Source: DASZHA01 sp049644325 (GTDB taxonomy: Bacteria > Chloroflexota > Dormibacteria > DASZGP01). Taken from it: a stretch of DNA of 8,016 bases. A program made the position numbers and the translations under genes. The stretch spans positions 1-8,016 of the forward strand of contig JBARRR010000164.1 of assembly GCA_049644325.1 (NCBI GenBank). The letters are read 5' to 3'. The notes under the pieces were generated by a model that ran no database searches, was not told where the DNA came from, and saw nothing but the letters and a program-made list of their open reading frames with translations. Position 1 is the first letter of the stretch; each line of letters starts with the position of its first letter. Below are positions 4,478-8,016 of the stretch, piece after piece.

Positions 4478-5674
4478 GTGCCCCGCCATCCGACCACCGC
4501 TTCCTTCACCATCGCCGAGCGCCGCGCCCGGCTGGCCCGTCGCCACCACCTGGCGACGGAGGCTCGGTCCAAGGACCCGGTCGAGGTGGCCCGCGGCCTG
4601 GTCGGCCTGCACGCCACCGACCCCGCCTCGATATTCCTGGCGGTGGCGGCGCGAACCAGCGGTGTGGACGCTGGCGGGATCGAGCGGGCGATGTATGACG
4701 ACCGAACCCTGGTGCGGATGCTGGGCATGCGCCGCACCCTGTTCGTCTTCCCCACCGAGATGGCCCCGGTGGCGCAGGCCGCCTGCACCCGGGCCATCGC
4801 GGTGCAGATGCGGCGACGCTACGAAGGCTTCATCAAGCCCACCGGGGTGGCCAAAGACATTGGCGAGTGGCTCCGGGACGTCGAGGCCTCGACGCTCGCC
4901 GCGGTTCGAGCGCGAGGCGAAGCCAGCGCCTCGGAGCTGTCCCGGGACGAGCCCCGGCTGCGCCAGAAGGTGATGCTCAACGAGGGCAAGAGCTACGGCG
5001 GACCGGGCAACATCACGACCTGGGTCCTGGCCCTGATGGCCGCCGACGGACGGATCGTCCGCGGACGGCCCGCAGGCGCCTCCTGGCACAGCACTGTCTA
5101 TCGCTATTCGCCGATGGAGTCATGGCTGTCGGAGGGCCTACCTGTGATCGACAAGGAGGGCGCCCAGGCCGAGCTGATCCGCCGCTACCTGCGCAGCTTC
5201 GGCCCCGCCTCCGAGAAGGACGTTCGCTGGTGGACGGGCCTGACCGCAGGCGAGGTGCGGCGCGCCCTGGAGGCGATCGGCGCAACCGCGGTCGATATCG
5301 AGGGCACTCCCGGGCTGGCGCTGGCCGACGACCTCGAGCCGACCCGGTCGGTCAAACCCTGGGTCGCGTTCCTGCCGTCGCTTGACCCGACGGTGATGGG
5401 CTGGACGGAGCGGGACTGGTACCTCGGCGACCACGGCGCGCCGTTGTTTGACCGCAACGGCAACGCCGGGCCCAGCATCTGGTGGAACGGGCGGATTGTC
5501 GGCGGCTGGGCCTGGCGTAAGGACGGCACCCTCCCCTACCGACTGCTGGAGGACGTGGGCCACGAGGCGGAGATGGCGATCGCCGCCGAGGCCGGGCGGA
5601 TCCGCGACTGGATCGGCCCGGTCACCTTCGTGCCCCGCTTTCCCACCCCGTTGCAGCGGGAGCTGGCGGCCTGA
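4478..5674 (+). CDS. AlkZ/YcaQ-like winged-helix protein (HTH_42 superfamily), putative DNA glycosylase-like
   Basis: A 398-residue protein of the HTH_42 class, which includes the bacterial DNA glycosylases AlkZ (self-resistance to azinomycin B) and YcaQ/AlkX (interstrand cross-link repair). Features include the N-terminal helical segment VARGLVGLHATDPASIFLAV (38-57), the LVRMLGMRRTLFVFP region (78-92), a winged-helix-like stretch (YLRSFGPASEKDVRWWTGLT, 237-256), and the C-terminal FLPSLDPTVMGWTERDWYL (298-316) and SIWWNGRIVGGWAWR (333-347) motifs. Where AlkZ has its catalytic QxQ, this protein reads H45-A-T47, so glycosylase activity is not assured. The GTG at 4478 lies 20 nt after the TetR stop and just after a -10-like TACGCT, suggesting its own leaderless promoter. 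The protein is cytoplasmic. A DNA-repair role is inferred from the superfamily; the substrate is unknown. No biosynthetic cluster is seen beside it. Confidence 0.83.
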   Translation: MPRHPTTASFTIAERRARLARRHHLATEARSKDPVEVARGLVGLHATDPASIFLAVAARTSGVDAGGIERAMYDDRTLVRMLGMRRTLFVFPTEMAPVAQAACTRAIAVQMRRRYEGFIKPTGVAKDIGEWLRDVEASTLAAVRARGEASASELSRDEPRLRQKVMLNEGKSYGGPGNITTWVLALMAADGRIVRGRPAGASWHSTVYRYSPMESWLSEGLPVIDKEGAQAELIRRYLRSFGPASEKDVRWWTGLTAGEVRRALEAIGATAVDIEGTPGLALADDLEPTRSVKPWVAFLPSLDPTVMGWTERDWYLGDHGAPLFDRNGNAGPSIWWNGRIVGGWAWRKDGTLPYRLLEDVGHEAEMAIAAEAGRIRDWIGPVTFVPRFPTPLQRELAA

Positions 5675-5687
5675 GGCTCGCAAATGC

Positions 5688-5693
5688 TAGGCT
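5688..5693 (+). promoter_or_regulatory. -10 element of the mod operon, probably leaderless
   Basis: TAGGCT, preceded by TGC as in an extended -10, ends 7 nt before the ATG at 5701. The transcript would begin at or near the start codon, and no Shine-Dalgarno sequence is present. The element lies in the 26-bp gap after the AlkZ-like gene, so the mod genes appear to be a separate unit. No ModE-type palindrome is recognisable. Confidence 0.5.
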
Positions 5694-5700
5694 GGCCACC

Positions 5701-6096
5701 ATGCAGCGTTATCGCATTGGCGAGGCCGCGACCCTCCTCGGGGTCAGCCCTGACACCGCGCGACGGCTGGCCGACGCGGGCAAGCTGGGCCCTGTCCGCG
5801 GCGGCAAGGGCGAGCGGCTGATCGATGGCAAGGCGCTCGCCCGCTACATGGCCACGTCGCAACCGTCTGAGCAGTCGCCCGGGGCGGCGGCCCAGTCGGC
5901 CCGAAACCACTTCCCCGGCATCGTCACCGGGGTCGTCAAGGACCGGGTCATGGCCCAGGTCCAGATCCAGGCGGGACCATACCGGGTGGTCTCGCTGGTC
6001 AGTCGCGAGGCGGTGGAGGAGCTGGGCCTGGAGCCAGGCATGCGCGCCATCGCGGTGGTCAAAGCCACCAACGTCAGCATCGAAGTACCGCGTTGA
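5701..6096 (+). CDS. MerR-like HTH / Mop (TOBE) molybdate-responsive regulator
   Basis: A 131-residue two-domain protein. Residues 1-52 form a MerR/excisionase-like helix-turn-helix (YRIGEAATLLGVSPDTARRL, then a GKLGPVRGGKGERLID wing). After a linker of about 15 residues, residues 67-131 form a Mop/TOBE domain with the usual SARNHFPGIV opening and AVVKATNVSI close. Mop domains bind molybdate or tungstate oxyanions at oligomer interfaces, so this is most likely a molybdate sensor controlling the following transporter genes. An alternative is a molybdenum-storage molbindin carrying a DNA-binding domain. It is the first gene of the unit. Its TGA stop overlaps the TTG start of modA. The -10-like TAGGCT 7 nt before the ATG suggests a leaderless mRNA. 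The DNA target and the direction of regulation cannot be read from the sequence. Confidence 0.85.
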   Translation: MQRYRIGEAATLLGVSPDTARRLADAGKLGPVRGGKGERLIDGKALARYMATSQPSEQSPGAAAQSARNHFPGIVTGVVKDRVMAQVQIQAGPYRVVSLVSREAVEELGLEPGMRAIAVVKATNVSIEVPR

Positions 6097-6887
6097 CCCC
6101 TGCGTGGCGGCTGGCAATAGTTCCGCTGCTCGCCACCGTTGGGTTTGGAATGGTCGCCTGCGGAACGACCGCGTCTGGCGGGCCCGCGTCGGCTGGGTCC
6201 TCCGGCGGAGCCAGCGGCCAGGTCACGGTCTTCGCCGCTTCCAGCCTCAGCGCAGCTTTCAATGAGGTCGGGGGCGCCTTCCACACGCGCTACCCCAACG
6301 CCAGGGCCCAGTTCAGCTTCGCCGGCAGCCAGGTGCTGGCGGCGCAGATAGCCCAGGGCGCCCCCGCCGACGTCTTCGCCTCAGCCGATAGGCCAAACCT
6401 CGACAAGGTGGTGGGCGGCGGCTACAGCGACGGGCAACCGAAGGACTTCGTCTCCAACAAGCTGGCGATCGTCGTAGCCGCGGGCAACCCCAGGGCGATT
6501 TCGAGCCTCGCCGACCTGGCCCGGCCCGGCCTGGTCGTCGTCCTCTGCGCTCCGGCCGCGCCGTGCGGTGCCTACGCCCAGCAGGCGCTGACCAGGGCCG
6601 GCGTCCAGGTCAACCCCAGGAGCCAGGAGCAGGACGTCAAGGGCGTGGTGACCAAGGTCTCGCTCAAAGAGGCGGACGCCGGCATCGTTTATGTCAGCGA
6701 CATGATGGCGGCCGGGCCCTCGGTCCTTGGCGTCAACATCCCCGACGCCCAGAACGTCGTCGCCAATTACCCGATTGTCAGGGTCAAGAACGGGCCCAAC
6801 CGCGCAGCCGCGCAGGCGTTCATCGACTTCGTGCTCTCGCCTGAGGGCCAGGCCATCCTGGCTCGCCATGGCTTCGGCGCACCCTGA
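6093..6887 (+). CDS. modA: Molybdate ABC transporter substrate-binding lipoprotein ModA
   Basis: A 264-residue extracytoplasmic solute-binding protein. The N-terminal signal peptide (WRLAIVPLLATVGFGMVAC) ends in a lipobox-like M-V-A-C with Cys23, followed by a Gly/Ser/Ala-rich linker, so the protein is anchored to the outer face of the membrane. The mature domain shows ModA signatures: VTVFAASSLSAAF (44-56), FAGSQVLAAQI (76-86) with S79 a likely oxyanion ligand, GAPADVFASAD (89-99), CAPAAPCGAYA (152-162), and DVKGVVTKVSLKEADAGIVY (181-200), which closes the anion site. It delivers molybdate (or tungstate) to ModBC. The TTG at 6093 overlaps the regulator's TGA, implying translational coupling. 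It is the only in-frame start that keeps the whole signal peptide; the next ATG falls inside it. Cys152 and Cys158 could form a disulfide. Confidence 0.93.
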   Translation: MTPAWRLAIVPLLATVGFGMVACGTTASGGPASAGSSGGASGQVTVFAASSLSAAFNEVGGAFHTRYPNARAQFSFAGSQVLAAQIAQGAPADVFASADRPNLDKVVGGGYSDGQPKDFVSNKLAIVVAAGNPRAISSLADLARPGLVVVLCAPAAPCGAYAQQALTRAGVQVNPRSQEQDVKGVVTKVSLKEADAGIVYVSDMMAAGPSVLGVNIPDAQNVVANYPIVRVKNGPNRAAAQAFIDFVLSPEGQAILARHGFGAP

Positions 6888-7689
6888 CCGGCTGACCGGC
6901 CGCGGGCCGCGGACCTTCCCGCCCCTGGCACTCGCGGGAGGGGCCGCCCTGGGGATCCTCTTCGTCACCCTGCCACTCGTGGGGCTGGTGCTACGCGCCC
7001 CCTGGCGCTCGACGCTTACGGTCCTGGGGTCACCAGAGGCGCTCGACGCGATCCGCCTGTCGCTGCTGTGTTCGCTCTCGGCCACCGCCCTGGGTCTGCT
7101 GCTGGGCGTGCCGTTGGCCTGGGTCCAGGCGCGCGTAAGCTACCCGGGCAGGAGTGTGGTGCGGGCGCTGACCACCCTGCCGATGGTGCTACCGCCGGTG
7201 GTCGGTGGGGTCGCGCTGCTTTTCGCCTTCGGCCGTGCCGGCCTGCTCGGCGGAGCACTCTTCAACGCCTTCGGCGTACAGCTCCCCTTCTCAACGGCGG
7301 GGGTGATCATGGCCGAGACCTTCGTCTCGATGCCCTTCCTGGTGCTGACCGTGGAAGCCGGCTTCCGCGGAGTGAACCCCCGGCTGGAGGAGGCGGCGCG
7401 CACCCTGGGCGCGGGTCAGTGGCGCGTGTTCCGCACCATCACCCTTCCGCTGGCGGCGCCGTCGGTCTTCGCCGGCGCGGTGCTGTGCTGGTCACGGGCC
7501 CTGGGTGAGTTCGGCGCCACCATCACTTTTGCCGGCAACCTGCCAGGCCAGACCCAGACCCTGCCGCTGGCGGTCTACGTCCTGCTGGAGACGCGACCTC
7601 AAGCTGCACTTCTTCTCAGCATCGTAATGGTGGTGGTCTCGGTGGTAGTGCTGGTGGCGCTCCGGGACCGCTACCTGCGCATCGGATGA
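6868..7689 (+). CDS. modB: Molybdate ABC transporter permease ModB
   Basis: A 273-residue integral membrane protein of the CysT/ModB permease class with about six hydrophobic segments (roughly residues 17-42, 62-86, 102-124, 142-164, 195-212 and 245-266). The cytoplasmic coupling (EAA) loop is clear at 174-193: EEAARTLGAGQWRVFRTITL. The following ALGEFGATITFAGN (211-224) is the ModB signature, and PMVLPPVVGG (105-114) is a conserved membrane motif. It forms the membrane channel for molybdate and couples to the ModC ATPase. I start it at the ATG at 6868, the in-frame start nearest the expected N-terminus, which overlaps the end of modA by 20 bp. The reading frame stays open back to 6727, but that part lies inside modA. 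Its TGA overlaps the ATG of modC. Confidence 0.93.
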   Translation: MASAHPDRLTGRGPRTFPPLALAGGAALGILFVTLPLVGLVLRAPWRSTLTVLGSPEALDAIRLSLLCSLSATALGLLLGVPLAWVQARVSYPGRSVVRALTTLPMVLPPVVGGVALLFAFGRAGLLGGALFNAFGVQLPFSTAGVIMAETFVSMPFLVLTVEAGFRGVNPRLEEAARTLGAGQWRVFRTITLPLAAPSVFAGAVLCWSRALGEFGATITFAGNLPGQTQTLPLAVYVLLETRPQAALLLSIVMVVVSVVVLVALRDRYLRIG

Positions 7690-8016
7690 GCCTGCTTCTG
7701 ACCGGCGGGCTGCGCCTCGGTGACCTCGACCTCGACGTCGAGCTGGAGCTACCGGGTGGCGAGATGGTCGCCTTGCTGGGGCCCAACGGGGCGGGCAAGA
7801 CCACCCTGCTGCGGGTGATCGCTGGGCTCCAGCCGCTGGACCACGGCCGCCTGGTCCTCGATGGCGACATCCTCGATGACCCCGGCGCCGGCACATTCGT
7901 GGCACCGGAGCGGCGGTCCGTGGGGTACCTCTTCCAGGACCACCAGCTGTTCCCCCACCTGTCGGTCACGGCCAACGTGGCCTTCGGGCCGGCGGCGCGG
8001 CGCCTGCCCGACGCCC
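7686..8016 (+). CDS. modC: Molybdate ABC transporter ATP-binding protein ModC, N-terminal part (runs off window)
   Basis: The first 110 codons of an ABC ATPase, beginning at an ATG that shares ATGA with the modB stop. The Walker A motif is GPNGAGKT (32-39, K38), followed by TLLRVIAGLQPLDHGRLVLDG. A Q-loop region is visible (GYLFQDHQLFPHLSV, Q84). The ABC signature, Walker B and any C-terminal Mop/TOBE domain lie outside the window. It would power molybdate uptake through ModB. The assignment as ModC, as opposed to a related sulfate-type ATPase, rests mainly on operon position. Whether it has its own TOBE domain in addition to the regulator's Mop domain cannot be seen here. Confidence 0.9.
   Translation, partial: MSLLLTGGLRLGDLDLDVELELPGGEMVALLGPNGAGKTTLLRVIAGLQPLDHGRLVLDGDILDDPGAGTFVAPERRSVGYLFQDHQLFPHLSVTANVAFGPAARRLPDA

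Noticed and set aside
4235..5089. 284-aa open frame on the minus strand
   Set aside because: It is antisense to the TetR and AlkZ-like genes, has low-complexity composition and no motifs.
6727..6867. Upstream extension of the modB frame
   Set aside because: It lies entirely inside modA in another frame and encodes Ser/Arg/Pro-rich sequence. ATG 6868 gives a normal ModB length.

Overview
This is 8 kb of high-GC, gene-dense bacterial chromosome with no mobile element, CRISPR array, rRNA or tRNA that I could see. Two exported proteins carry lipoboxes, including a lipoprotein ModA, which fits a Gram-positive-type (monoderm) cell. Together with the base composition, a D-Ala-D-Ala carboxypeptidase-like tail and the leaderless-looking starts, this suggests Actinomycetota or a GC-rich terrestrial relative such as Chloroflexota or Candidatus Dormibacterota. 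The sequence alone does not decide between them.

Layout. Positions 1-174 hold the C-terminal end of a probable D-alanyl-D-alanine carboxypeptidase (+). Converging on it from the minus strand are a dodecin-type small protein (215-430) and a small secreted lipoprotein (499-1092). Divergent from the lipoprotein is a 214-aa protein that looks like a double-stranded beta-helix oxygenase (1195-1839). Next comes a tandem double-hotdog thioesterase-like protein (about 1905-3005), whose reading frame has no canonical start before its conserved N-terminus. It meets a minus-strand 227-aa protein of unknown function (3002-3685) tail to tail. That gene is divergent from a TetR-type regulator (3744-4457), and the 58-bp gap holds two facing promoters and a palindrome that looks like the regulator's operator. 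A winged-helix protein of the AlkZ/YcaQ (HTH_42) class follows (4478-5674).

The right-hand third is a molybdate uptake operon: a MerR-like HTH-Mop/TOBE molybdate-responsive regulator (5701-6096), then modA (6093-6887), modB (6868-7689) and modC (7686 to the window end). Each junction overlaps, which suggests translational coupling. The regulator-first order suggests molybdate-dependent autoregulation of the transporter.

The most notable points are: (i) the compact divergent TetR control region; (ii) hexamers of the form TAN(G/C)CT upstream of four genes, two of them only 6-7 nt from the start codon, which implies leaderless transcripts; (iii) the apparent AUA start of the double-hotdog gene; and (iv) residue changes at expected functional positions in the dodecin, the hotdog protein and the AlkZ-like protein. 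I see no clear evidence of a wholly new multi-gene system. The best lead of that kind is the TetR/unknown-protein pair.
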